Shown here: positions 52,095 through 59,618 of the stretch, piece by piece
Layout of the letters: each line of letters starts with the position of its first letter
How positions within the stretch are numbered: the stretch's first letter is position 1
Source: Solitalea koreensis
Lineage (GTDB): Bacteria > Bacteroidota > Bacteroidia > Sphingobacteriales > Sphingobacteriaceae
Length of the DNA: 64,000 bases
Direction: 5' to 3'
NCBI RefSeq assembly: GCF_900182575.1
Contig: NZ_FXSZ01000010.1
Coordinates: 5,809-69,808 of the forward strand
Made by a program: the position numbers and the translations under genes
Notes under the pieces: generated by a model
What the model was told of the DNA's origin: nothing
Seen by the model: only the letters and a program-made list of their open reading frames with translations
Databases searched by the model: none

Positions 52095-53729
52095 TTGATT
52101 AATGTAAATAACATATCCGTTTCATTTGGCGGAACCACACTATTTAGTGACGTAACCTTTTCGATAAACGAGAATGATAAGATTGCCCTAATGGGCAAGA
52201 ATGGTGCAGGCAAGTCGACCATCTTAAAGATTATTGCCAATGCGGCTAGGCCTACTTCCGGTACCGTAACCGGTCCCAAAGACGCGGTAATAGCGTATTT
52301 GCCGCAGCATTTGCTTACTCAGGATAATGTTACCGTATTTGAAGAAGCCATGAAAGCCTTCGATGAGGTAAACCAGATGCAAAAAGAGCTTGATGGGTTG
52401 AATGAACAACTGACTATTCGTACCGATTACGAAAGTGCTGACTACATGAAGCTGATCGAACGCATGTCGGAACTGAGTGAAAAATTTTATTCAATTGAAG
52501 AAACTAATTATGATGCAGAGGTAGAAAAGGTGCTGAAAGGCTTAGGCTTCGAGCGCGAGGATTTTACTCGTCAAACGTCTGAGTTTTCGGGTGGATGGCG
52601 CATGCGTATCGAGTTGGCTAAAATTCTGTTAAAGAAACCTGATCTCATCTTACTTGATGAGCCTACCAACCATATGGATATCGAAAGCATACAATGGTTG
52701 GAAGATTTTTTGATCAACTCGGCAAAGGCGGTTATGGTGATCTCGCACGACCGTGCTTTTGTAGATAACATTACCAATCGTACCATTGAGGTTACCATGG
52801 GTAGAATATATGATTACAAAGCCAAATACAGTCATTATCTTCAGTTACGTGCTGAGCGTCGGGTGCACCAACTGAAAGCTTACGAGGAACAACAACGTTT
52901 TATAGCAGATAACCAAGAATTTATAGACCGATTCAGGGGAACCTACTCCAAAACTTTGCAGGTGCAATCACGTGTAAAGATGCTCGAAAAGCTCGAAATT
53001 ATTGAGATTGATGAAGTGGATACTTCAGCATTGCGATTGAAGTTTCCTCCATCGCCACGTTCAGGCCAGTATCCGGTAATGGTAGAAGAACTGACCAAAA
53101 CGTATGGAGATCACGTTGTGTTTGAAAAAGCATCGATGGTGATTGAACGAGGTGAAAAAGTAGCTTTTGTAGGTAAAAACGGTGAAGGTAAGTCGACAAT
53201 GATCAAAGCCATCATGGGCGAGATTGATTTTGAAGGCGGATTAAAAGTAGGTCACAATGCTAAGATTGGCTACTTTGCCCAAAATCAGGCCGCTTTGCTG
53301 GATGAAAATTTAACCGTATTTGAAACCATTGACCAGATTCCGTTAAGCGATGGCACAATAAAAATCAAAGACCTTTTGGGTGCTTTTATGTTCAGTGGCG
53401 ATGATACTACAAAAAAGGTGAAAGTGCTTTCAGGTGGCGAGAAAACACGCCTAGCCATGATAAAATTACTGTTGGAACCCGTAAATGTGTTGATTCTGGA
53501 TGAGCCAACGAACCATTTGGACATGAAAACTAAAGACATTATCAAAGACGCCTTGAAGGATTTTGATGGAACTTTAATTTTAGTATCCCATGATCGGGAT
53601 TTCTTGGATGGGCTGGTAAAGAAAGTATTCGAGTTTGGCAATAAACGCGTCCGTGAGCACTTTGAAGACATCAAGGGATTCTTAGCCTACAAGAAAATGG
53701 ATAGTTTAAAAGAAATTGAACAAAACTAA
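52095..53729 (+). CDS. ABC-F family ATPase
   Basis: 544 residues with two ABC domains joined by a charged linker and no membrane segments: Walker A GKNGAGKST and GKNGEGKST, signatures FSGGWRMRIE and LSGGEKTRLA, Walker B LILLDEPTNHMD and VLILDEPTNHLD. ABC-F proteins act on ribosomes (EttA/Uup-like translation factors or antibiotic protection); which kind cannot be told. The only upstream start in frame is TTG at 52095 (a stop lies at 52080); translation from it gives the exact family start MINVNNISVSFGG. Own promoter element and terminator. Confidence 0.92.
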   Translation: MINVNNISVSFGGTTLFSDVTFSINENDKIALMGKNGAGKSTILKIIANAARPTSGTVTGPKDAVIAYLPQHLLTQDNVTVFEEAMKAFDEVNQMQKELDGLNEQLTIRTDYESADYMKLIERMSELSEKFYSIEETNYDAEVEKVLKGLGFEREDFTRQTSEFSGGWRMRIELAKILLKKPDLILLDEPTNHMDIESIQWLEDFLINSAKAVMVISHDRAFVDNITNRTIEVTMGRIYDYKAKYSHYLQLRAERRVHQLKAYEEQQRFIADNQEFIDRFRGTYSKTLQVQSRVKMLEKLEIIEIDEVDTSALRLKFPPSPRSGQYPVMVEELTKTYGDHVVFEKASMVIERGEKVAFVGKNGEGKSTMIKAIMGEIDFEGGLKVGHNAKIGYFAQNQAALLDENLTVFETIDQIPLSDGTIKIKDLLGAFMFSGDDTTKKVKVLSGGEKTRLAMIKLLLEPVNVLILDEPTNHLDMKTKDIIKDALKDFDGTLILVSHDRDFLDGLVKKVFEFGNKRVREHFEDIKGFLAYKKMDSLKEIEQN

Positions 53730-53836
53730 AAGAGGTTTTACCCCATTAACAATAAAAGAAAGGCTTCCTCCCGAGCCGTAAACCCTACTTTCATTTGCTG
53801 TCAACCCTTGAGTTTTCAGTAAAACACGTATCAACA

Positions 53837-53883
53837 AAGAAGCCGCTGAAAATTGCACATTCAATTCTCAGCGGCTTCTTTTT
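53837..53883 (+). terminator. terminator after the ABC-F gene
   Basis: Long stem AAGAAGCCGCTGA.. / ..TCAGCGGCTTCTT (53837-53855 with 53862-53880, one mismatch) and T run. Confidence 0.8.
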
Positions 53884-54302
53884 GGGTGGATTGTCAACAG
53901 CTACGTTTGTTGGCCGATCCGCGTCCTTTGCGAAAGTTGATGCGTTGAAAAAAATCCCTCAAAAGCGTCGAATCTTTCAGGTTCCATGGCATTGGCAGCA
54001 TTTCTTAAGGCTATTTTCAGCCGGGGTTACTTCCCTTAGGTAAACTCCAAATTCTCTGACATAAAAAAGCTCTTAGGAGATGTGCTTTAAGCAAAGAAAA
54101 TATTCTGAACGGGGTTATCCCGATTGGATTCGGGATGCCGCCCCTGGAGACAAGGCAAATATCTCAAGCAGGATGGCGCTCGTGCTTTTAAAGCGACACT
54201 TTTTAAAACGGCCTTACAAAGTGCTTATTTAATTTAAGAAAAAGTTGAGAAAAGTGATAACGTTAGCCGAAGGAGCCAGTTTCTCCACAACAGATGGGAT
54301 TA
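53884..54302. other. decayed sequence at the left edge of the accessory region
   Basis: No intact gene. On the minus strand AMEPERFDAFEGFFSTHQLS (near 53940-54000) looks like a protein fragment I cannot identify. A short hairpin TCCCGA/TCGGGA lies near 54119-54136, and GATAACGTTAGCC at 54246-54258 carries both core-like ends (TAAC, GTTA) seen in the repeats to its right. Confidence 0.4.
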
Positions 54303-54303
54303 C

Positions 54304-54457
54304 TGCTAACGGGTTGCAGCTAGGCGAAGTGCGGAATTTATTTGCACTCACTTTCTGCTGGCACAAATATAAATCAAAAGCACAACTCTTCCTGAAACTG
54401 CATTTGCAACTTGCACTAACTCCGCATTTTCGCTTAGGTGCTGTTATGCGTTCGTGC
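54304..54457 (-). repeat. attC-like inverted repeat after the DUF998 gene
   Basis: Plus-strand ends GCTAAC (54305-54310) and GTTATGC (54443-54449). Inner arms GCAGCTAGGCGAAGTGCGGA and TCCGCATTTTCGCTTAGGTG are complementary with one to two unpaired bases, the look of an integron attC folded site of about 150 bp. The stop codon of the gene ending at 54444 lies inside the right core. The site continues as TTCGTGC, shared with two other sites. Confidence 0.55.
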
Positions 54458-55574
54458 TACTATTCTCCAAATGCACAGTGCCAATAATCGATAATCTTTC
54501 AATCTTTAAAAGAACAAATGCGAACACAATTATCCACAACAAGAAAGCACCCATATTGATGCGTTCCCAAAGCCCAATATGGGGCGTTGGCAGATTTGCT
54601 TCTATGCCGGGAGATTCCATAAAGGTCAAAATACCAAATACAATAAAGACTAACCAAGTCGCGATGGTATAAATGCGAAACCGTTTTCCTAAAGCCGCTG
54701 CCCCGAACCCCATAAGAAATATATTGAAGAGTAGCGTCATCATTGCCCAAATGATATGCAAGGTGTCGGTCAGGGTTCCTCCCCCCGCTGCAATTACTTC
54801 ACGCTGGTGCATCGGTGGCCAGTAGAAGTTCATAATACAGTATGCAATAATTAAATTTCCTGCAATCCGCAGTTGGCGGCTACGTCCTGATGATTTCAGC
54901 ACTCCCCATCCAAAGGCAATCAAAAGCAGAAGATACAGCATTGCAAGCAACACCCATACTATTCTTGTCGAAGCACCTATTGCGGACAATTCGCTTACGG
55001 TCAAAGAAGCCATGCTGTATTCATCATACATCATTGGAACAAAAATATTTATTGCGACATACCATAGTGAAGAAAGGATGCCACAAGTGAGCAAAGCTTT
55101 TCGCATAATCGCTGTATCATGTCGCAAAACAATTAACGGGATAGTGACCACCAATCCCAGTAAAACCGGAAGTCCCCACATGGCGTGCAGCCAATGCAGT
55201 TCCTGTAGAATTATAATTTCTACAACGAACCAGATGAATAGTCCGCCTAAAGCAAGCCCCGCCATAAACCAGTCGGAAGCGGTTCTGCGAAGGACTGTAA
55301 AAAAAGCAAACGTGTTCAGGATACCCAATCCGAAGAGGATGATGCCGGGAATGAGGAAATCACGGAAGGCGCCATGCATCATACCAGCCGGCATATCCAT
55401 GTATCTACCGTCCGGTGCCGCAAGGAGAAAGGCTCCGCCTAGCAAGCATCCTGCCCCCTCGTAACCAAGAACAATCAGCAGAGTAATCCGCTGCCATCTG
55501 GGTTGAGCAACCATCTTTTGTGCATGTTGTTCTTTTCTGCTGTATCCTTTTTTTATTAGCGGCAGTTTTTCCAT
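54444..55574 (-). CDS. DUF998-type integral membrane protein with extra N-terminal membrane domain
   Basis: 376 residues, about ten to eleven hydrophobic helices. The last ~210 residues (from ILSSLWYVAINIFVPMMYDE to MGAFLLWIIVFAFVLLKIER) fit DUF998, a small family of unknown function. The first ~160 are a separate four-helix membrane part. Base composition is visibly GC-richer than the rest of the window, a sign of transfer. The final TAA is formed by the adjoining repeat core, consistent with a compact gene cassette. Confidence 0.75.
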   Translation of the reverse strand: MEKLPLIKKGYSRKEQHAQKMVAQPRWQRITLLIVLGYEGAGCLLGGAFLLAAPDGRYMDMPAGMMHGAFRDFLIPGIILFGLGILNTFAFFTVLRRTASDWFMAGLALGGLFIWFVVEIIILQELHWLHAMWGLPVLLGLVVTIPLIVLRHDTAIMRKALLTCGILSSLWYVAINIFVPMMYDEYSMASLTVSELSAIGASTRIVWVLLAMLYLLLLIAFGWGVLKSSGRSRQLRIAGNLIIAYCIMNFYWPPMHQREVIAAGGGTLTDTLHIIWAMMTLLFNIFLMGFGAAALGKRFRIYTIATWLVFIVFGILTFMESPGIEANLPTPHIGLWERINMGAFLLWIIVFAFVLLKIERLSIIGTVHLENSSTNA

Positions 55575-55674
55575 CAGTTACAGCTTTACAATTCGTGTTC
55601 AGTTGTCAGTCTGAAATGCTTTAAATACTAATAATTCCGAACCCTTTAAGGGTTTAATTTAATAAAAAGTCTTT

Positions 55675-56568
55675 TCATTCAACTTTCTTTTTATTGTCGA
55701 CTATGCCAATTATTATTACAATGCTCCAAAGCACAACTGCCCACAGTATATACCAAACCATACGTTCTTTGCCTGTTATTGAAATCGGCATGGAAAGCAT
55801 CCAGAACATATCAAGGCTTGCATGCATCAACACAGCTATCAATAAACTTCCAGTATGCCTGTAAACCCATATCATAAGTATTCTAAAAGGTGGAAGAAAA
55901 GAGAAAAGCATTACCGGCAGGTATAAGAGTAAAGAGATACTTCCAGCTTCGGCAGCGCTTCCTAAATAATTTGAAAGCAAGTGCCATAATCCCCACATGA
56001 TGCCCAGAGTAATACCTGCTTTTATAAGATTTTGATTTAGTATTAGCATTGGAGTTGTAAATCCTGTCCATCCAAGTTCTTCGACAAAGCCATTAAAAAG
56101 ACCAAGCATAAAAACGAACAATACTAAGGTTATTTTATCACCTCCTGGTAATCCAAACGCCGAAGCTACAGGATTGTTACCGGAGTCGAATATACCCGGC
56201 ATAAATACTGGGGAAAATAATGAAAGTGCAAAAAGTGCTGCGAAGACAGAAAGTGGAGCGATTAAAAGAGCAATTGCATACCACCTGGCAGGTATGCGCC
56301 ATTTAAACAACCGGGAAAACAAATCCCGATAACCTTTCTTCCCATGATACAGTCCGGTCAAAAGAACTCCTGAAATCATGGGACCGGCTACTGTTAATAA
56401 ATACAGAGGTAAAAAGGGGGCATTAGTTGGCTGAGAAGTAATTTTACTTGGACCACCAATAAGCAGCACAAGTCCTCCCCAGGAAATGATAAATGTTATG
56501 ATGTAATAAGTAGCTTCCGGATATTTTATATCCAAATTTTTCATGAGTGCTTTATTTGCTTTGATCAA
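55675..56568 (-). CDS. CPBP family intramembrane glutamic endopeptidase
   Basis: 297 residues, about eight helices. Motif 1 EELGWTGF (the EExxW/R pair), motif 2 GIMWGLWHLL (His) and motif 3 HASLDMF match the CAAX-protease/bacteriocin-processing (CPBP, Abi) family. It cleaves within membranes; substrates unknown, often self-immunity or surface proteins. The gap to the downstream gene has no attC-like repeat that I can see. Confidence 0.88.
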   Translation of the reverse strand: MIKANKALMKNLDIKYPEATYYIITFIISWGGLVLLIGGPSKITSQPTNAPFLPLYLLTVAGPMISGVLLTGLYHGKKGYRDLFSRLFKWRIPARWYAIALLIAPLSVFAALFALSLFSPVFMPGIFDSGNNPVASAFGLPGGDKITLVLFVFMLGLFNGFVEELGWTGFTTPMLILNQNLIKAGITLGIMWGLWHLLSNYLGSAAEAGSISLLLYLPVMLFSFLPPFRILMIWVYRHTGSLLIAVLMHASLDMFWMLSMPISITGKERMVWYILWAVVLWSIVIIIGIVDNKKKVE

Positions 56569-56715
56569 CTTCTGCCATGCTTAAAGCACGGTAAATATTT
56601 GTTGCAAAATTACAGCGCTTGACTTCCAGTCAAATGACTATGATCAAAGCATGAGATGATAAATATTAGTCATTTCTTGCATAAGTTTGAAGCTCCGATG
56701 TAACGCAAGCATGAC

Positions 56716-57092
56716 GCATAACGGTTTGCTGCTTGCCGAAGGCGGGGTTTAATCCAAACCTCTTCAAATAATTTACTTCTACTTGCTTCGAGTTGGGCAA
56801 GTTCTAATACTTTAAACCAAGAGCCAAATTTTCTCTGTAATGTAGATGGATGAAATTTACCATGTTCTTCATATTCAGAATGGTCACGGTATTCTTCTTT
56901 AATTTCGATGCAACATTTTGTATGTCGGCAATTAATTCTTCGTCCGGAGTATTCCGAGATATGTCTCTAATTTAAATTCCATTTATTGTGGGTGTAAGAT
57001 GTGCGTTACTGTCCCCATTGCAAAAACGTATTTTAAAAGATAACACTTTTACCTTAAACCAAAACCCACCATTGCGCATGCATTTGTTAGCG
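56716..57092 (-). repeat. long attC-like inverted repeat after the hydrolase gene
   Basis: Plus-strand ends GCATAACGG (56716-56724) and TTTGTTAGCGG (to 57092). The inner arms GCTTGCCGAAGGCGGGGTTT and AAACCCACCATTGCGCATGC pair at about 14 of 20 positions. The loop is about 300 bp and contains an HNH-repeat pseudogene. The right end runs into TTCGTGC, as at 54450 and 59581. Confidence 0.45.
56755..56965 (-). pseudogene. HNH-repeat (homing-endonuclease-associated) protein remnant
   Basis: Minus strand reads NTPDEELIADIQNVASKLKK, then after a frameshift near 56885 EYEEHGKFHPSTLQRKFGSW, which matches the homing-endonuclease-associated HNH_repeat (GKFSxxTLRRRFGSWxxAL). No intact start or nuclease domain. 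Probably a degraded mobile-element gene. Confidence 0.6.
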
Positions 57093-57125
57093 GTTCGTGC
57101 TTCTCGCCAATCGGTGTCGGTCAGA

Positions 57126-58022
57126 TTACTTTTTAGTCTTTTTGTCAAGAAACTTTTCAATCATTGGCACTACAAGATCGCTTTCTTTAAAGTCGGCTGT
57201 TATAGTTGTTACTTCTCCAATATATTCCCCGTGTCCGCCAGGAATAATAGCTAATTCCGAATTGGCAATTTGTCGGTGTAGTTCAATAGCATGTTCAGGT
57301 GTAATAACGTCATTGTCGCCAATGATGATTAAAGTTGGAACTACAATAGCTTTAATTTGCTCGTCTGGAATGTCTTTGAAGTTTACCATTCTTTTAACAT
57401 CTCTGTCGTGCATGACTTGTAAACCATTTGTGTCTGCTGCTACTTTTTTGTAGCCGTCTTTTAGTTGTACTGGCATATTTTCTAACTTGGCTTGCGACAT
57501 AAAACCCCAAAACCAGTCGGGAACTCCGTTGCGTTTGGCAAGTGCTGAACATAAAATAATTTTGTCCACTAATTCAGCGTGTCGAATAGCAATTTGTAAA
57601 GTCGTTGTTCCGCCGTTACTGAAACCTAAAAAGTCTGCTTTGTCAATGCCTAAATATTTGAGTAAAGCGGCAATATCGTCTGCATCTTGCTCAAATGTAA
57701 GGTCTGCGTTTCGGTCGCTTGTCCGTCCGTGAGATTGTAATTCAACAGCAACTACCTTTCGATTTTGAGATAATAACGGAATGATATTTTCAAAATTTGT
57801 CTGAATTGTAGAACCGCCACCGTGAACCAAAACAAGTGGTTTACCTTGTCCGTGAATTTCGTAATACATTTTTAGTCCATTCACTGATGCGTAACCGCTT
57901 GTGCTGTCTTGTTTTGTTTGATTTTCTATTGTCGTTTTAGAAGTCATTGCCTTTTTGTCTGCGTTGTTACAGCTTGAAATTACGAGCGATGTCAAGATTA
58001 TTAAAATGGTCTGCTTTATCAT
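57126..58022 (-). CDS. alpha/beta hydrolase lipoprotein
   Basis: 298 residues. Lipobox SLVISSC (Cys18) marks a lipid-anchored envelope protein. The hydrolase core has LVHGGGSTIQTNFENI (oxyanion), nucleophile elbow GFSNGGTT, the acid near IIGDNDVITPEHA and His in PGGHGEY. Esterase or lactonase activity is likely; substrate unknown. Its 3' end lies 34 bp from an attC-like core, in the same orientation as its neighbours. Confidence 0.88.
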   Translation of the reverse strand: MIKQTILIILTSLVISSCNNADKKAMTSKTTIENQTKQDSTSGYASVNGLKMYYEIHGQGKPLVLVHGGGSTIQTNFENIIPLLSQNRKVVAVELQSHGRTSDRNADLTFEQDADDIAALLKYLGIDKADFLGFSNGGTTTLQIAIRHAELVDKIILCSALAKRNGVPDWFWGFMSQAKLENMPVQLKDGYKKVAADTNGLQVMHDRDVKRMVNFKDIPDEQIKAIVVPTLIIIGDNDVITPEHAIELHRQIANSELAIIPGGHGEYIGEVTTITADFKESDLVVPMIEKFLDKKTKK

Positions 58023-58100
58023 CTATCAAAGTTATTTTTTAAAGCTCTTGTTGTTGTGTTGTTGTAAGCTCAGACAAAAGTTAACTTTAAATTGTAAAAC

Positions 58101-58196
58101 ATGAAAAAGAGTAAATTCACACCCGAACAAACTGCCCGGATTTTAAAGGAATTCGATCAGGGTAAATCCGTAGATCAAATCACCAGAGAGTATTAA
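58101..58196 (+). pseudogene. IS3-family transposase OrfA fragment
   Basis: MKKSKFTPEQTARILKEFDQ and GKSVDQITREY then a stop, 31 residues in all. This is the start of an IS3 OrfA (helix-turn-helix of the transposase), normally ~90-100 residues. Truncated exactly at the point where unrelated minus-strand coding-like sequence begins. Confidence 0.6.
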
Positions 58197-58348
58197 AGGG
58201 TCTCAAAGCCCAGATCTTCATTAGTCAGGCCGAATTTATCGATTTGTTTTCGAATCCGTTTCACCATGCCCAGTTTTCTTTTTTGATCCAGAAACAAGTA
58301 TCCTTCAGGGTTGATGTAACTTACAATTTTATGGGTAAGGATACTTAT
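58193..58348 (-). pseudogene. unidentified C-terminal protein fragment
   Basis: Minus frame ILTHKIVSYINPEGYLFLDQ, KRKLGMVKRIRKQIDKFGLT, ending in TAA at 58193. Open for about 50 residues and coding-like, but with no start and its upstream part replaced by the 217-bp repeat. Family not recognised. Confidence 0.3.
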
Positions 58349-58544
58349 GCGCCTACCCCAAAGAAATCGGCCACAAAAAGCTCCTTAAAATAAAACAGGC
58401 GGTATCTTCTTAAAATGCCGCCTGTAATAGCCCCAATTCTTTCTTCGATAACCCCATAATAAACAGCACCGCCAGCTACCAAAGGTTCCGTTCAACACGG
58501 CTTTCATCGCATGCCTTGCGGACAAGACGAAAGCTTAGCTGTTA
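58328..58544 (-). repeat. 217-bp direct repeat, copy 1
   Basis: About 95% identical to 59361-59577. Contains a hairpin CAGGCGG...CCGCCTG. Identity ends sharply at GTTA on the right and near CCATAAAAT on the left. Confidence 0.85.
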
Positions 58545-58554
58545 TGGCAGTTTT

Positions 58555-58857
58555 TTATTTTAATCGTTTCTTTATATCCATTCTCTGATGCAGTATTCTG
58601 ACGATTTCCACATTTTCATTCTCTACTTTTCTATAAAAAATCAGATGTGATTTTATTTTTGTCACTCTATAGTTTTTTCGAGTTTGTTCTGCAGATTTTC
58701 CAGTCTGATAATTGTCCGCTATAAATTCAATCTCTCCAATTATTAAGTCGTAATATCTGTCGGCTTGCTCTTTAGACCATTTGTGAAAAGTATAAACCCA
58801 AATATCATTTAAATCATCAATCGCTTGTTTACTTATTCGATATTTGTTTTTACTCAT
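58555..58857 (-). CDS. parE: ParE/RelE superfamily toxin
   Basis: 100 residues. YRISKQAIDDLNDIWVYTFH and the WSKEQADRYYDLI and VTKIKSHLIFYRK stretches match ParE-type toxins, which poison gyrase (ParE) or the ribosome (RelE); the family fold alone does not decide. Its ATG overlaps the antitoxin gene by 4 bp (58854-58857), the usual toxin-antitoxin coupling. The pair is flanked by the two 217-bp repeats. ParDE modules are typical cargo of integron arrays. Confidence 0.88.
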   Translation of the reverse strand: MSKNKYRISKQAIDDLNDIWVYTFHKWSKEQADRYYDLIIGEIEFIADNYQTGKSAEQTRKNYRVTKIKSHLIFYRKVENENVEIVRILHQRMDIKKRLK

Positions 58858-59096
58858 AAGTGTCGGCGATGTAGTTCGGTCAGATTTTGTTTTGGATCAA
58901 AATTCTCAACAAATCCGCTTTCTTCGCCGAATTCGAGAGCTTTAATCAATTCTCTTTCTTTTTTTTCTTCACGTTCTAATAAACGTAATGCTGAACGAAT
59001 TACTTCGCTAACTGAACCATATCTGCCAGAATTTACTTCTTCTCTGATAAAATCCTCAAAATGATTTCCGAGTGATATTGAGGTGTTTTTTCCCAT
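58854..59096 (-). CDS. parD: ParD-like antitoxin
   Basis: 80 residues. The ribbon-helix-helix N-terminus (NTSISLGNHFEDFIREEVNS) with GRYGSVSEVIRSALRLLE is a textbook CopG/ParD DNA-binding domain; the acidic C-terminal half wraps the toxin. It represses its own operon. Complete and overlapping parE. Confidence 0.9.
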   Translation of the reverse strand: MGKNTSISLGNHFEDFIREEVNSGRYGSVSEVIRSALRLLEREEKKERELIKALEFGEESGFVENFDPKQNLTELHRRHL

Positions 59097-59109
59097 TTTG
59101 ACTAAAATT

Positions 59110-59362
59110 TACTCAAATATACCAAATCTTGGTAACGTAGCCAAACGGCTTTTTGAGCAGTACCTGGAAGCGCCAAAAGCTGAAAGATTTGCAGCAAAAC
59201 CTTAATATAAAGCCTGCCGATACCAAAGTAAAAAGCCTGTACCGAAGCTGCCCTTGTTGCAAAAGGCATACTGATCACCATTGAGTTGTTTGACAAGCGC
59301 GGCCCGCCGGCCCATTGGACTTTGGGCGCTCGCCAAAACTGTACTCCCCATATCAACTGATT
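59110..59362 (+). pseudogene. IS91-like (Y2) transposase C-terminal remnant
   Basis: Pieces in three frames: KRLFEQYLEAPKAERFAAKP, then KVKSLYRSCPCCK (zinc-ribbon-like), then GILITIELFDKRGPPAHW to a stop at 59362. Order and content fit the C-terminus of IS91-family transposases. Two frameshifts; no remainder of the element is seen. Confidence 0.55.
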
Positions 59363-59577
59363 TAACGGGTAAGGGACTTATGCGCCTACCCCAAAGAAAT
59401 CGGCCTCAAAAAACTCCTTAAAATAAAACAGGCGGCATCTTCTTAAAATACCGCCTGTAATAGCCCCAATTCTTTCTTCGATAACCCCATAATAAACAGC
59501 ACCGACAGCTACCAAAGGTTCCGTTCAACACGGCTTTCATCTCATGCCCTGCGGACAAGACGAAAGCTTAGTTGTTA
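59361..59577 (-). repeat. 217-bp direct repeat, copy 2
   Basis: Partner of 58328-58544. Left end is ATTTAAC (59360-59366, a perfect RYYYAAC core), right end TTGTTAGCGG; after GTTA the two copies diverge. It separates the sulfatase gene from the ParDE gene pair. Confidence 0.85.
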
Positions 59578-59618
59578 GCGGTTCGTGCTTGTTTATTGTG
59601 ACAAATTGTTGATGAAAT

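Noticed and set aside
53795..54043. 82-residue plus-strand frame over the ABC-F terminator
   Set aside because: Runs through a terminator hairpin; no coding character.
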